The notes beneath the pieces are model-generated. The model had not been told where the DNA came from and did not search any database. It was given only the letters and a program-made list of their open reading frames with translations. From contig NZ_AYOD01000002.1 of NCBI RefSeq assembly GCF_000497755.1, positions 1-64,000 on the forward strand: 64,000 bases of DNA, written 5' to 3'. Positions 50,239 through 61,264 of the stretch are shown piece after piece. The translations under genes and the position numbers were made by a program. Within the stretch, counting starts at the first letter, position 1; each line of letters begins with the position of its first letter. The stretch comes from Aliihoeflea sp. 2WW. Its GTDB lineage: Bacteria > Pseudomonadota > Alphaproteobacteria > Rhizobiales > Rhizobiaceae.

Positions 50239-50263
50239 AAAGGCCCCGCGATGCGGGGCCTTT
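50239..50263. terminator. Bidirectional terminator between GT25 and PRC-barrel genes
   Basis: Stem AAAGGCCCCGC / GCGGGGCCTTT with a 3-nt loop starts right after the GT25 stop. On the minus strand the stem is followed by a T-rich stretch (CATTTGAA), serving the leftward PRC-barrel gene which ends at 50282. Confidence 0.75.
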
Positions 50264-50281
50264 GAAGAGAATGACGGTCGA

Positions 50282-50647
50282 TCAGTACCAGTAGGGCTGG
50301 ACCTTGTAGTAATCATAGGAGGCGTCGCGCGCGGCCTTGCCGTCCGAGCCGGTCAGATCGTCGATGTCGTGCGTCGGCGCGGCCTCGAGCTGTTCGCGCG
50401 TGAAGGGTACGACGTAGCCTTCCTGGTTCTTCTCGTAGTCGAGGGCCGACCATGGAATGGCGTGGTACTTCTCGCCGATCCCGAGGAAGCCGCCGAAACC
50501 GATGACCGCGAACATGATGTTGTTGGACGTCTTGTCCAGCATCACGTCCTCGATCGAGCCGATATGCTGGCCTTCGGTGTTGTAGACATTGGTGCCGATG
50601 ACGCGCGAGGCGCGGATGGCCTGGGTGTGGCCTGTTGCGGTGGTCAT
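50282..50647 (-). CDS. PRC-barrel domain protein
   Basis: A 121-residue protein with a single PRC-barrel (ASRVIGTNVYNTEGQHIGSI, DVMLDKTSNNIMFAVIGFGG, HAIPWSALDYEKNQEGYVV) and a Tyr-rich C-terminus (DYYKVQPYWY). PRC-barrels bind RNA, proteins or lipids, as in RimM and photosynthetic reaction centre H subunits; in rhizobia such small ones are abundant and often stress-linked. AAGGAG precedes the ATG. No signal peptide. Confidence 0.85.
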   Translation of the reverse strand: MTTATGHTQAIRASRVIGTNVYNTEGQHIGSIEDVMLDKTSNNIMFAVIGFGGFLGIGEKYHAIPWSALDYEKNQEGYVVPFTREQLEAAPTHDIDDLTGSDGKAARDASYDYYKVQPYWY

Positions 50648-50689
50648 TGAACTGCTCCTTGGGTTGTTTCCCGTTGAGCATCCAACCGA

Positions 50690-51538
50690 TCAACTTGGTG
50701 AATGTTCCGACGATTTTGCGATCCGGTCGAAGGCGACCAGGCGCGAAAGAAGCGCTTCCATCTGGTCGATCGGGACCATGTTCGGCCCATCGGAAGGCGC
50801 ATTGTCCGGGTCCTGGTGCGTCTCGATGAAGACGCCTGCGACGCCGACCGCGACCGCTGCGCGCGCCAGCGTTTCGACGAAGCGGCGCTCGCCGCCCGAC
50901 GATCCGCCCTGCCCGCCCGGCTGCTGCACCGAGTGGGTCGCGTCGAAGATCACCGGCGCGCCCGTCTCGGCCATGATCGGCAGCGAGCGCATGTCGGAGA
51001 CAAGCGTATTGTAGCCGAAGGAGGCGCCGCGCTCGGTCAGGAGGACGTTGGGATTGCCCGATTCGGTCACCTTGGCGATGACGTTCTTCATGTCCCAGGG
51101 CGCGAGGAACTGGCCCTTCTTGACGTTGACGACCTTGCCGGTGTTTGCGGCTGCGATCAGAAGATCGGTCTGGCGCGACAGGAAGGCCGGGATCTGCAGG
51201 ATGTCGACCACGTCCGCGACGATGCCGCACTGTTCCTCCGTGTGGACGTCGGTCAAGACGGGAAAGCCGAACTCGCGCGTCAGATCGGCGAAGACCGGCA
51301 GCGCGGCGTCGAGGCCAGCACCGCGCGTTCCCTTCAGCGAGGTACGGTTGGCCTTGTCGAAGGACGATTTGTAGACAAGGCCGAGGCCAAGCCGGTCGGT
51401 GATCTCCTTCAGCCGGCCGGCCATGTCGAAGGCATGATCGCGGCTTTCGAGCTGGCAGGGGCCCGCGATCAGGACGAATGGCGCATCGTTGGCGAAGGCT
51501 ACATTGCCGACGGAGACGGTCGCGTTGGGGCGGATCAT
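50690..51538 (-). CDS. kdsA: 3-deoxy-8-phosphooctulonate synthase (KDO-8-P synthase)
   Basis: Condenses PEP with arabinose 5-phosphate to start KDO synthesis for lipid A. 282 residues with [64 protein letters not shown] and [18 protein letters not shown]. Its start overlaps the VOC gene stop by four bases. KDO genes near eno and pyrG is usual in rhizobia. Confidence 0.96.
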   Translation of the reverse strand: MIRPNATVSVGNVAFANDAPFVLIAGPCQLESRDHAFDMAGRLKEITDRLGLGLVYKSSFDKANRTSLKGTRGAGLDAALPVFADLTREFGFPVLTDVHTEEQCGIVADVVDILQIPAFLSRQTDLLIAAANTGKVVNVKKGQFLAPWDMKNVIAKVTESGNPNVLLTERGASFGYNTLVSDMRSLPIMAETGAPVIFDATHSVQQPGGQGGSSGGERRFVETLARAAVAVGVAGVFIETHQDPDNAPSDGPNMVPIDQMEALLSRLVAFDRIAKSSEHSPS

Positions 51539-52380
51539 GATCTGTCCTCGAAAGTGAAAGTTGCGCCCTGCCCCGGTGCGGGCCGGACCGTCAGCGTGCG
51601 GCCTTCCCGTTCGAAGGCGATCTTTCCGGCCGCGAGCGCTGCAGCAGTCGTATCGATATCGGCGACGGCGAAGTGGATCGCGGCAAGGCGCAGCGGTCCG
51701 TCCGCAGGCTCCATCGCCAGGCGTGAATTGCCCAGACGTGCGACGATGGCGCCATTTTCAGTCGCGACCGGCGCGTGGGCGAGTACCGACAGGAAGGCTT
51801 TGTGGGTTTGCGGATCGGCGGCAGCCAGTGTCACGCCGGCAATGCCGGTCGCGCCGTTGCGATGCGTTTGGAGCGCGGCCCGTCCTGCCGTGGCCGGCGC
51901 TTCGATCCGCTGGCAGGTGAAGAAATAGGCCGCGTCGCTGTCAGGCACCGCTGCGAAGGCGAGCCGGAACGAGACCTTGCCGGACTTGCCAGCGGGGTCG
52001 ACAAAGGCGCGGGAGAAATCGAGAATGGGGCCGGCAGAAACATCCGCTTTTTCAAACCCGGCATGATCGGCCCTCGCATCGTCCGTCTTGAAGACGAGCG
52101 CCGAGAAGCCATTGTCGCCGACGGCCTGCCGATAGAGTGCGTCGCGAGCGACGAAGACATTGCGGCTCGCGACCGCTTCGCGGACCTTGGCCGCATCGCC
52201 GATCGCCAGCGGCTCGAGGAAGGTGTCGTCCGCGAAATAGACGCATGAGTTGATCGTGCCGAACGGGTGCGTGCCCTGCGACGCCACCGTGAACCCGAGA
52301 GCCTCATAGCGTGAGCGCGCCGTTGCCAGGTCGGGCACAGGCAGGACGCAATGGTCGAGAAGTCGCGGCGTCAATGTCAT
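51535..52380 (-). CDS. VOC family (glyoxalase-like) protein
   Basis: A 281-residue protein opening [27 protein letters not shown], with the N-terminal half a glyoxalase-like VOC domain and a second, weaker one ending [20 protein letters not shown]. It resembles the Glyoxalase_3 group. ATG at 52380 chosen over an upstream TTG. Coupled to kdsA by ATGA overlap, which is conserved enough in rhizobia to notice but has no known meaning. No enzyme activity can be named. Confidence 0.75.
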   Translation of the reverse strand: MTLTPRLLDHCVLPVPDLATARSRYEALGFTVASQGTHPFGTINSCVYFADDTFLEPLAIGDAAKVREAVASRNVFVARDALYRQAVGDNGFSALVFKTDDARADHAGFEKADVSAGPILDFSRAFVDPAGKSGKVSFRLAFAAVPDSDAAYFFTCQRIEAPATAGRAALQTHRNGATGIAGVTLAAADPQTHKAFLSVLAHAPVATENGAIVARLGNSRLAMEPADGPLRLAAIHFAVADIDTTAAALAAGKIAFEREGRTLTVRPAPGQGATFTFEDRS

Positions 52381-52417
52381 CGCGGCGGTTTGCCCCAAAG
52401 CGGGCTCGGGTGCAAGG

Positions 52418-53299
52418 CTAGGGCGTCACCGGTTCCAGCGGAGCGGCCTGCGCCGTTCCGCCGCCAAGATCGGGCAGGAGCTCGGGCAACCGGAACTGCT
52501 CGAGAAAACCGGTGACGGCTTCAAGCGCGCCGTGAGCGAACATATCGCCATGACCGGCTTCCTTGAAGATGTGCAGCGATGCGAATGTCTCGTTCAAGGA
52601 AGCGAGCTTTTCGGCAAAGGTCGCGGGCGTCACCTGGTCCTGCCCGCCGGCCATCAACAGGATCGGCACGTCGATCTCGCCGATCCGCGAGCGCGTGTCG
52701 AACTGGGTGCGCACGAGCCAGACGGGCGCCCTGCCCGCCTGCTGGCGAACGGCATCGCGAAAGCTGGTGAACGGCGCTTCGAGGATCACCGCACGCGGCT
52801 TGACCTGGCTGGCGGCATAGCTCGCAATGCCTGTGCCCATCGAATATCCGTAGAGAATCGTCCCGTCGGGCGCCATGTTTTCGACCGCGAGCTTTGCAAG
52901 CAGGCCCGCGGCGTCGCCATAAAGATGCGTTTCGCTCGGTCGACCGGGATTGCCGCCATAGCCGCGATAGCCGGCGAGCAGCAGGCCGTAGCCATCTTCT
53001 GCCAGCTTGAACAGATGGCTCGGCTTCTTAACCAGATCGCCGACGCGGCCCGGAAAATAGACGATGACCGGCTTGCCGGCCTCGGGCTGCTTGTACCAGC
53101 TTCGCAGGGTCAGACCGTCATGGGTCTTCATGTCGAAGGGTTCGAGCTTGGCGTCGCTTTCCAGATGAAGGACGCTGAGCACCAGCCGTTCGCGAAAGAG
53201 GATCAGCTCCGGCACGGTCTGCATCGCGAGCGTCGCGATGCCGCAAAGCGCGACGACGAAAGCGGCGGCCATCATGCGTGGGGACTTCACGGACTTCAT
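52418..53299 (-). CDS. Alpha/beta hydrolase, membrane-anchored
   Basis: A 293-residue serine hydrolase with an N-terminal hydrophobic anchor (MMAAAFVVALCGIATLAM), then the fold with nucleophile elbow GYSMG, oxyanion region VYFPGRVGDLVKKP, acid in MAGGQDQVTP and His in EAGHGDMF. It resembles the ABHD13/YfhR group of membrane hydrolases. Substrate unknown. It lies downstream of pyrG, separated by a terminator. Confidence 0.82.
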   Translation of the reverse strand: MKSVKSPRMMAAAFVVALCGIATLAMQTVPELILFRERLVLSVLHLESDAKLEPFDMKTHDGLTLRSWYKQPEAGKPVIVYFPGRVGDLVKKPSHLFKLAEDGYGLLLAGYRGYGGNPGRPSETHLYGDAAGLLAKLAVENMAPDGTILYGYSMGTGIASYAASQVKPRAVILEAPFTSFRDAVRQQAGRAPVWLVRTQFDTRSRIGEIDVPILLMAGGQDQVTPATFAEKLASLNETFASLHIFKEAGHGDMFAHGALEAVTGFLEQFRLPELLPDLGGGTAQAAPLEPVTP

Positions 53300-53321
53300 G
53301 CAGGTCGACGTGCCTCTTGCG

Positions 53322-53354
53322 AAAAATTGGCTGCCCTCGTCGAGAGCAGCCAAT
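53322..53354 (-). terminator. Rho-independent terminator of pyrG
   Basis: Stem ATTGGCTGC / GCAGCCAAT enclosing a smaller CTC/GAG stem, followed on the minus strand by TTTTTCGC, 60 bases past the pyrG stop. Confidence 0.8.
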
Positions 53355-53413
53355 CATGTCCGCAATTTGTTGCACATCCGTCACATTGCGTGAAGAGGGT
53401 GCGGCCGATCGGC

Positions 53414-55054
<1,641 letters not shown>

Positions 55055-55065
55055 TTACCGTCACA

Positions 55066-55105
55066 AATGAAAATGCGCCAGCCAAAAATCTTCGGCCGGC
55101 GCATT
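55066..55105 (-). terminator. Rho-independent terminator of the L,D-transpeptidase gene
   Basis: Minus-strand stem AATGCGCCGGCC / GGCTGGCGCATT (one G-U pair, 10-nt loop) followed by TTCATTTG, beginning 19 bases after the stop. Confidence 0.75.
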
Positions 55106-55123
55106 TAGGGGTGGAAGAAGGGA

Positions 55124-55930
55124 TCAGAGAACGACGACTTCGGCGCCGACGCGGACCCGCGAATAGAGATCCATGACGTGCTCGTTGATCATGCGGAAGC
55201 AGCCGTTCGACGAGGCGCTGCCGATGGTCTCGGGCTGGTTGGTGCCATGAATGCGCACATGGGTGTCGACCTTGTCCTGATGCAAATAGATCGCGCGCGC
55301 GCCCAACGGATTGTCCGGCCCGCCATTCATGCCGTCCTTGTACTGGCCGTATTTCTTCGGCTCGCGCTCCTGCATCGCCTTGGTCGGGAACCAGCGCGGC
55401 CATTCCTGCTTGTCGCCGACCCTGGCGGTTCCCTTGAACTCCAGCCCGTCCTTGCCGACCGCGATCGCATAGCGGCGCGCCGAGCGGCGATCCTCGACGA
55501 GGTAGAGGACGCGGGCCTGCGGATCGATGACGATGGTGCCGGGCTCATAGCCCGAAAAGGCGACGACGACCGGCATCTGCTCGGGCTTCGGCGTGAACTT
55601 GCGGACCTTCTCCCGCTCGCCGAGCACTTCGTCGAGCGCGCGGGTCTCAGGCAGAAGCTCCGTCTCCATCGGCCGCATGAAGCCGGTCGAGACCATCGTC
55701 GTCGACCGCAATTCGCCGATATTGCCTTCGGTCTTGACGGTGGCGACGTCCTGAGCGGGCAAAGCGGGCGCCGGTGCTGCCATACGCGCCGGCTGTGGCT
55801 TGACGACCTGGCGCGGCGCAACGGGCACCGCCTTCTCCTGCGGGAACACGAATACCGGCGGCGGCTCCTGCGAGAAGGACTGGGTTGCGAAGCCGGCAAG
55901 AAGGATTGCCAGAGCGAGACGCTTGATCAT
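55124..55930 (-). CDS. Periplasmic L,D-transpeptidase (YkuD domain)
   Basis: Peptidoglycan enzyme making 3-3 cross-links or attaching proteins to the wall; 268 residues with signal peptide (TQSFSQEPPP). The YkuD domain runs about 120-268, with the catalytic HGTNQPETIGSASSNGCFRM (His and Cys). Rhizobia use many such enzymes, which fits their unipolar growth with 3-3 cross-linked walls. ATG 55930 is chosen because the signal peptide starts there. Between secG and pyrG. Confidence 0.88.
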   Translation of the reverse strand: MIKRLALAILLAGFATQSFSQEPPPVFVFPQEKAVPVAPRQVVKPQPARMAAPAPALPAQDVATVKTEGNIGELRSTTMVSTGFMRPMETELLPETRALDEVLGEREKVRKFTPKPEQMPVVVAFSGYEPGTIVIDPQARVLYLVEDRRSARRYAIAVGKDGLEFKGTARVGDKQEWPRWFPTKAMQEREPKKYGQYKDGMNGGPDNPLGARAIYLHQDKVDTHVRIHGTNQPETIGSASSNGCFRMINEHVMDLYSRVRVGAEVVVL

Positions 55931-56017
55931 GTGGAAAGCCCCTTGGCGCCGCACGCGCATATGCGTCCACGACAGGGCGCGGACATGAAGCATCATATCA
56001 AATCACCGGCCAGGCTC

Positions 56018-56623
56018 TCAAGGGTTGCAAGGCCATGGATGCTGCGCCGCAAACGAAATCGGGCGGCTGTGATCGTAAGTACACAGCCGCCCGACGAGAG
56101 TTCTCAAAGTGGAATCAGTTGCCGGTGGGGACCTGGTCTTCGCCGGCCGGCGCCGCGTCCGTTGCGGGTGCGGCAGGCGCTTCGTCCGTTGCAGGCGCAG
56201 CAGGCTCGTCCCCGGCCGGCGCCGCGCGGCCGGCGCTGCGCCATCGTCCGAAGACGGCGCGGCCGGAGCGGCCGGAGCTGCCGGAGCGCTCGGGACGTCG
56301 TCGCCGCCAAGCTGATCGAGAACGCCGCCTGCGCCCGAGGGTGCCTGCTGGCCTTCCTGCTGCGTCGGGATGCGGTCGAGGAAGTCGGTCGGCTGCTCGC
56401 CGTAGCGTGCCAGGAGGGAAAGTCCGAGCGAGGTCGCGAAGAAGATCGCCGCAAGGATGCCGGTCGCCCGCGTCAGCGGATTGCCCGAGCCGCGCGCCGC
56501 AGCGAAATTGCCGCCGCCCCCACCGCCGATGCCGAGGCCGCCGCCTTCGGAGCGCTGCAGCAGCACGACGGCCACCAGCGCCAGAACGACGAGCAAATGG
56601 ATGACGATGAGGATGGTTTGCAT
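56018..56623 (-). CDS. secG: Preprotein translocase subunit SecG (C-terminal frameshift likely)
   Basis: SecYEG subunit. The N-terminal 75 residues are normal SecG: helix QTILIVIHLLVVLALVAVVL, LQRSEGGGLGIGGGGGGNF, then a second helix (TGILAAIFFATSLGLSLLAR). After SSDDGAAPAA (about residue 132) the open frame turns into an Arg-rich tail (RRRPGTSLLRLQRTKRL) reaching a stop at 56018. In another frame the DNA reads a typical rhizobial Pro/Ala/acidic tail (AAPAGDEPAAPATDEAPAAP ... EDQVPTGN) and stops at 56115, just before a good terminator (56060-56093). A CG repeat near 56221-56232 is where two bases appear extra (or one missing). The authentic gene is therefore likely 56115-56623. Confidence 0.85.
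   Translation of the reverse strand: MQTILIVIHLLVVLALVAVVLLQRSEGGGLGIGGGGGGNFAAARGSGNPLTRATGILAAIFFATSLGLSLLARYGEQPTDFLDRIPTQQEGQQAPSGAGGVLDQLGGDDVPSAPAAPAAPAAPSSDDGAAPAARRRPGTSLLRLQRTKRLPHPQRTRRRPAKTRSPPATDSTLRTLVGRLCTYDHSRPISFAAQHPWPCNP
56051..56093 (-). terminator. Rho-independent terminator behind secG
   Basis: Minus-strand stem CGGGCGGCTGTG / CACAGCCGCCCG (12 bp, 10-nt loop) followed by ATTTCGTTT. It lies 22 bases past the stop at 56115 but inside the longer secG frame ending at 56018, which argues for the shorter frame. Confidence 0.75.
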
Positions 56624-56753
56624 AAGGAAATCCGGGTGATCTGTTCTCTCCCGCGAAAGGTTACGCGGGGCGACGCGGCTCAATACACGGCTTCAGCCGC
56701 CATTCCAAGTCCTATATGGGCACGCCCTATATGGCTGGCGCATACCTGTTCTT

Positions 56754-57554
56754 TCAAGTCCGAAGCGTCGATTGCAGACCGAAACCCTGCATCAGCCGGT
56801 CGATCGCAAAATCCGCCCTGCCCGAGGTGAAGATCGCACGGTCGGGAACATCGCGCCCGCCGGCACCTGCCGGACTGTTTTCGAGCAGCGCCAGAACGCG
56901 CCGCGCGATCGCCTCGGCCGGGTCGAGCCAGTCGACCGGCCATGGTGCCAGCCGCCGGAAAACGTTCGCCAGGAAGGGATAGTGCGTGCAGGCGAGGACG
57001 ACGATGTCGGTGCGCCGCCCGTCCTGCTCGATGAAGCAAGGCTCGATCTCGGCGCGGATCGCCTCTAAGTTGATAGTTTCACCGCGAATGTGCTGTTCGG
57101 CAAAGCGGGCGAGCGACTGGCTGCCGACGAGCCGGACGTGGCACTTGGTCGCGAAGGACTGGATCAGGTTGCGCGTATAGGCGCGCTTGACCGTGCCGGG
57201 CGTCGCCAGAACCGAAATGAGGCCAGTATGGGTTCGCTCCGCCGCCGGCTTGATAGCGGGGACGGTGCCGACGAACGGCGTCGAGGGATAGGACGCGCGC
57301 AGATCGTCCAGCACCAGCGTCGAGGCGGTGTTGCAGGGGATGGCGAAGACCAGCGGGTCGTGCTCGGCGATGAGCTTGCCGGCGAGTTCGACGATGCGCG
57401 CCTTCAGCGCCTCTTCCTCCCAGTCGCCATAAGGAAACGCCGCGTCATCGGCGACATAGACGAAACGCCGGTCTGGCATCAAAACGCGCGCTTCGCGCAG
57501 GACGGTGAGGCCGCCGATGCCCGAATCGAACAGGATGATCGGCCGGTCAGCCAT
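56754..57554 (-). CDS. murI: Glutamate racemase
   Basis: Makes D-glutamate for peptidoglycan; 266 residues with the N-terminal [16 protein letters not shown], catalytic cysteines in [15 protein letters not shown] and [15 protein letters not shown], and the [13 protein letters not shown] motif. ATG 57554 overlaps the end of the upstream methyltransferase gene by eight bases, so the two are coupled. Between it and secG lies a 130-base gap with the direct repeat CCTATATGG twice (56711-56719 and 56726-56734), possibly promoter -10 elements for secG. Confidence 0.95.
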   Translation of the reverse strand: MADRPIILFDSGIGGLTVLREARVLMPDRRFVYVADDAAFPYGDWEEEALKARIVELAGKLIAEHDPLVFAIPCNTASTLVLDDLRASYPSTPFVGTVPAIKPAAERTHTGLISVLATPGTVKRAYTRNLIQSFATKCHVRLVGSQSLARFAEQHIRGETINLEAIRAEIEPCFIEQDGRRTDIVVLACTHYPFLANVFRRLAPWPVDWLDPAEAIARRVLALLENSPAGAGGRDVPDRAIFTSGRADFAIDRLMQGFGLQSTLRT

Positions 57555-58386
57555 CCGCGTCTCCCGGCTCGCGACCCTGCGCATCGGCCTCGGCCTTGCG
57601 CTTGGAGTAACCTGCGCCGCGCGGCTCTTTCGGAGAGTAATAGTCGAGCGAATTCAGGACGCCGCGCAGCGCCTTGATCTCGGCGACGCTGAAGCCCGGC
57701 CGGGTCAGCACCGCACGCAACGCGTCGACCATGCGCGGTTTCTTGGCCGCCGGTCGGAAATAGCCGCGCGCATCGAGCGCCGACTCCAGATGGTCGAAGA
57801 AGCCGGCGAAGATCGCCTTCGGTGCCTGCTCGATGACGGGGCCGGAAAACGGCACCTGCTCGGTCTCCGCGCCGCTCTTCATCCATTCATAGGACATCAG
57901 CAGAACCGCCTGCGCGATGTTGAGCGAGGCGAAGGCGGGATTGACCGGGAAGGTGACGATCTCGTCGGCGAGCGCCACCTCCTCATTGTCGAGGCCGAAG
58001 CGTTCGCGCCCGAAGAGGATGCCGATCCCCTCGCCCGCGCCGAACCTGCGGCGCAGTTCGCCTGCCGCCGACACCGGGCCGCGCACCGGCTTGAAGCCGT
58101 CGCGCTGCCGCGCCGTCGTGGCGAGCACGTAGTTCAGATCGGCAATCGCCTCGGCCAACGTGTCGAAGACGCGGACCTTGTCGATGACGTGGTCGGCCTT
58201 CGAGGCGGCGGCGCGCGCCTTCTCGCTCGGCCAGCCGTCGCGCGGGTTGACGAGGCGCAGCTCGGCCAGGCCGAAATTCGCCATGGCGCGGGCGACCATG
58301 CCGATATTCTCGCCAAGCTGAGGCTCGACGAGGATGATCGCCGGGCCTTCCTGGATGAGCGTGCGGTCGCGGTCGGTGCCTGCCAT
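57547..58386 (-). CDS. TrmJ-like tRNA/rRNA 2'-O-methyltransferase (SPOUT family)
   Basis: A 279-residue SPOUT-fold (TrmH class) RNA methyltransferase of the TrmJ type, which 2'-O-methylates position 32 of tRNA in E. coli. N-terminal motif [23 protein letters not shown]-knot motifs [16 protein letters not shown] and [19 protein letters not shown]. The C-terminal extension (from about 190) is helical and ends in a charged tail. The target is inferred from the family. Confidence 0.88.
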   Translation of the reverse strand: MAGTDRDRTLIQEGPAIILVEPQLGENIGMVARAMANFGLAELRLVNPRDGWPSEKARAAASKADHVIDKVRVFDTLAEAIADLNYVLATTARQRDGFKPVRGPVSAAGELRRRFGAGEGIGILFGRERFGLDNEEVALADEIVTFPVNPAFASLNIAQAVLLMSYEWMKSGAETEQVPFSGPVIEQAPKAIFAGFFDHLESALDARGYFRPAAKKPRMVDALRAVLTRPGFSVAEIKALRGVLNSLDYYSPKEPRGAGYSKRKAEADAQGREPGDADG

Positions 58387-58449
58387 GTCGTTTCCGTCGA
58401 TGAATGTGGAATCACAACTGGCACAGGCGCGGAAAAAACGGAACAGGGG

Positions 58450-59346
58450 TCAGCGGACGAAGTCGCGGATGGCGCCGGCCACGGCGTCCGGCTGCTCGTG
58501 CAATATCCAGTGGCCGCTCTCGGCAAAGCGTCTGACGGTCAGTTGCGGTGCATAGTCGCCAAGGTCGTCGATCGTCGCCGGCCGCAACGCCTCGTCCGCC
58601 TCGCCCCAGAGCAGCAGATGCGGCATGCGGACGAGAAAGGATTCGCGCGGCATGTCGTCGATCGGCGACGGGATTGCCGGCTCGCCGACGCCCGGAACCG
58701 CGATCGGCGAGGCGCGGTACCAGTTGAGCATTCCCGTCATCGCGCCCGGCCGGCTCCACGCCTCCAGATACCTCGCGCGCTCCTCGCCGGTCATCCAGCC
58801 CGTCTTCGAAAATCCCGACAGCATGTTGAATGTGCGACGATATTCGTCCTCGGCCATGCGGGCTTCGGCGCCATCCGCCCGCAAGCGGTTCATATACTGG
58901 CTGGCGCGCCTTTGCTCCGGATCGTCGGAGATCGCGCGCTGGAACAGCGCCGGGTGCACGCCATTTGCAATGACGAGATGCGACAGGCGGTCGGGATGCG
59001 CGAACGCGTACGCATAGGCGATCGACGCGCCCCAGTCGTGGCCGGCGAGCACGAAGGGCCGGCCGGGCGACAAATGATCGGCGAGCGCCGCAAGATCGGT
59101 GACGACGTGCTTCGAGCGATAGGCGTCCACGCCCTGCGGCTTGTCGGAAAGGTTGAAACCGCGCTGGTCGGGCGCGACGACGTGGAACTCGCCGGCAAGC
59201 GCACGCATCACGCCTTCCCATGCCGCCCAATATTCGGGGAAGCCATGCAGGCAGACGATCAGCGGTTTTCCACGCTCCCCTATCTCGGCGACGTTCAGGG
59301 AAACCTGCCCGGTATCGAACCTGAAAAATCGAGTGTCGACGCTCAT
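58450..59346 (-). CDS. Epoxide hydrolase/haloalkane dehalogenase-like alpha/beta hydrolase
   Basis: A 298-residue hydrolase with HGFPEYW (oxyanion region), GHDWG carrying nucleophile Asp104, and catalytic His in ESGHWILHEQ. The Asp nucleophile, the HGFPEYWAAW segment and a Tyr in the cap (LNWYRASP) point to an epoxide hydrolase rather than an esterase. No signal peptide. Diverges from icd. Substrate unknown. Confidence 0.82.
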   Translation of the reverse strand: MSVDTRFFRFDTGQVSLNVAEIGERGKPLIVCLHGFPEYWAAWEGVMRALAGEFHVVAPDQRGFNLSDKPQGVDAYRSKHVVTDLAALADHLSPGRPFVLAGHDWGASIAYAYAFAHPDRLSHLVIANGVHPALFQRAISDDPEQRRASQYMNRLRADGAEARMAEDEYRRTFNMLSGFSKTGWMTGEERARYLEAWSRPGAMTGMLNWYRASPIAVPGVGEPAIPSPIDDMPRESFLVRMPHLLLWGEADEALRPATIDDLGDYAPQLTVRRFAESGHWILHEQPDAVAGAIRDFVR

Positions 59347-59389
59347 CTGGACCTCCTCGCGCTACGTCCAAAGCCCTGTATCCCGGCGG

Positions 59390-59418
59390 CTTTGCCTTCC
59401 GGGCGCACAATGCTATAG
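59390..59418 (+). promoter_or_regulatory. Possible icd promoter
   Basis: CTTTGC - 17 bp - CTATAG, close to the rhizobial housekeeping consensus (CTTGAC-N17-CTATAT), about 70 bases ahead of icd. The -10 is good; the -35 is weak. Confidence 0.35.
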
Positions 59419-59487
59419 GGGCCGCAAATTCCCGGGCGTGCCCGTTTCAGGTCGCGCCTTCTCCCAACAGACAGCGAGGCATTTCTC

Positions 59488-60702
59488 ATGGCGAAGATCA
59501 AGGTGGCAAATCCGGTCGTCGAACTCGACGGCGACGAGATGACACGGATCATCTGGCAGTTCATCAAGGACAAGCTGATCCACCCCTACCTTGATATCGA
59601 CCTGAAATATTACGACCTCGGCATGGAAAGCCGCGACGCGACCGACGATCAGATCACGATCGATGCGGCCGAAGCGATCAAGAAGTATGGCGTCGGCGTC
59701 AAATGCGCCACGATCACGCCGGACGAGGCCCGCGTCGAGGAATTCGGCCTCAAGAAGATGTGGCGTTCGCCGAACGGCACGATCCGCAACATTCTCGGCG
59801 GCACCATCTTCCGCGAGCCGATCATCATGAAGAACGTCCCGCGCCTCGTTCCGGGCTGGACGCAGCCGATCATCGTCGGCCGTCACGCCTTCGGCGACCA
59901 GTACCGCGCGACCGATTTCAAGTTCCCCGGCGCCGGCAAGCTTACGATCAGGTTCGTCGGCGAGGACGGCCAGGTTATCGAGCACGAAGTCTTCGACGCA
60001 CCGGGCTCTGGCGTCGCGATGGCAATGTACAATCTCGACGATTCGATCCGCGAATTCGCGCGCGCCTCGCTGAACTACGGCCTGCTGCGCGGCTATCCGG
60101 TTTACCTTTCGACCAAGAACACGATCCTCAAGGCCTATGACGGCCGCTTCAAGGACATCTTCCAGGAGGTCTACGAGACCGAGTTCCTGGAGAAGTTCAA
60201 GGAAAAGAAGATCACCTACGAGCACCGCCTGATCGACGACATGGTCGCGGCTTCGCTCAAGTGGTCGGGCGGCTATGTCTGGGCCTGCAAGAACTATGAC
60301 GGCGACGTCCAGTCGGACACGGTCGCGCAGGGCTTCGGCTCGCTCGGCCTGATGACCTCGGTCCTGATGACGCCGGACGGCCAGACCGTCGAGGCCGAAG
60401 CTGCGCATGGCACGGTCACGCGTCACTTCCGTCAGCACGAGAAGGGTCAGGAGACCTCGACCAACTCGATCGCGTCGATCTTCGCCTGGACGCGCGGCCT
60501 CGCACACCGCGCCAAGCTCGACGACAATGCCGAACTGAAGAACTTCGCCGAGACTCTGGAGCGCGTGTGCATCGAGACCGTCGAATCCGGCCACATGACC
60601 AAGGATCTCGCGCTTCTGATCGGCGCCGACCAGCCTTGGCTCTCGACGTCCGGCTTCCTCGACAAGGTCGATGAGAACCTGCAGAAGGCGATGGCGGCCT
60701 AG
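59488..60702 (+). CDS. icd: NADP-dependent isocitrate dehydrogenase
   Basis: TCA-cycle enzyme making 2-oxoglutarate and NADPH; 404 residues, of the eukaryote-like type II (IDH1/2-like) form common in alphaproteobacteria. Marks: [20 protein letters not shown], the substrate-binding [18 protein letters not shown], and metal-site [20 protein letters not shown] with [17 protein letters not shown]. Complete; followed by a terminator. Confidence 0.97.
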   Translation: MAKIKVANPVVELDGDEMTRIIWQFIKDKLIHPYLDIDLKYYDLGMESRDATDDQITIDAAEAIKKYGVGVKCATITPDEARVEEFGLKKMWRSPNGTIRNILGGTIFREPIIMKNVPRLVPGWTQPIIVGRHAFGDQYRATDFKFPGAGKLTIRFVGEDGQVIEHEVFDAPGSGVAMAMYNLDDSIREFARASLNYGLLRGYPVYLSTKNTILKAYDGRFKDIFQEVYETEFLEKFKEKKITYEHRLIDDMVAASLKWSGGYVWACKNYDGDVQSDTVAQGFGSLGLMTSVLMTPDGQTVEAEAAHGTVTRHFRQHEKGQETSTNSIASIFAWTRGLAHRAKLDDNAELKNFAETLERVCIETVESGHMTKDLALLIGADQPWLSTSGFLDKVDENLQKAMAA

Positions 60703-60729
60703 AGGCCAGTTTCCAAGGCTAAGCGAACG

Positions 60730-60758
60730 GGGCGGCTTCAGAGCCGCCCTTTTCTTTT
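60730..60758 (+). terminator. Rho-independent terminator of icd
   Basis: Stem GGGCGGCT / AGCCGCCC, 4-nt loop, then TTTTCTTTT; 28 bases past the icd stop. Confidence 0.9.
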
Positions 60759-60831
60759 GTCGCGCGCCCGCAGTCGAACCAATCTGCGCCTCGCGCATTG
60801 AGGGCAAGTATCAATGCCAAGGAGCAAATCC

Positions 60832-61194
60832 ATGTTCGCCAAGACCGTTACCCTCGCCTTCGTCTCCTCCGCCCTTCTCGCCGGCTCCGCCTTCGCCCAG
60901 ACGGCATGGGTCGAGATCGAAGACAACGTCCAGGTTTCCGCGTTCAACGCCACCGTCGACCAGATCGATGACTGGGACGTCTATGCCGGCGGCGAGAAGG
61001 TCGGCGAAGTCGAAGAGGTGGTCGGCACGGAAGCCGGGACCGCGACCGCGCTGGTCGTCGACTTCGAAGGCAATGGCGGATTTGCCGACCAGGACATGGT
61101 GATCCCGCTCGACCAGTTCGCCTGGGAGAACAACCAGCTCGTGCTCAATGCCGATGCTGCCGCGGTCGGTTCGATGGAAGTCTGGAACGACTAA
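60832..61194 (+). CDS. Secreted PRC-barrel-like protein
   Basis: A 120-residue exported protein (signal peptide ending GSAFA-QTA) with a PRC-barrel-like region (DDWDVYAGGEKVGEVEEVVG; TALVVDFEGNGGFADQDMVI). Strongly acidic with no cysteines. ATG 60832 has AAGGAG seven bases upstream; an in-frame ATG at 60814 lies before that site. Small exported PRC proteins are common in this order and uncharacterised. Followed by its own terminator. Confidence 0.78.
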   Translation: MFAKTVTLAFVSSALLAGSAFAQTAWVEIEDNVQVSAFNATVDQIDDWDVYAGGEKVGEVEEVVGTEAGTATALVVDFEGNGGFADQDMVIPLDQFAWENNQLVLNADAAAVGSMEVWND

Positions 61195-61217
61195 GCAAGG
61201 CCACGCTCAAAATGACG

Positions 61218-61246
61218 AAAGCCGCGGCATTGCCGCGGCTTTTTTC
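61218..61246 (+). terminator. Rho-independent terminator
   Basis: Stem AAAGCCGCGGC / GCCGCGGCTTT with a 3-nt loop and six Ts. It ends the exported PRC gene's transcript and lies in the 70-base gap before the convergent alaS stop; on the minus strand it could end alaS too. Confidence 0.85.
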
Positions 61247-61264
61247 ATTGTGCGCTGACGAAAA

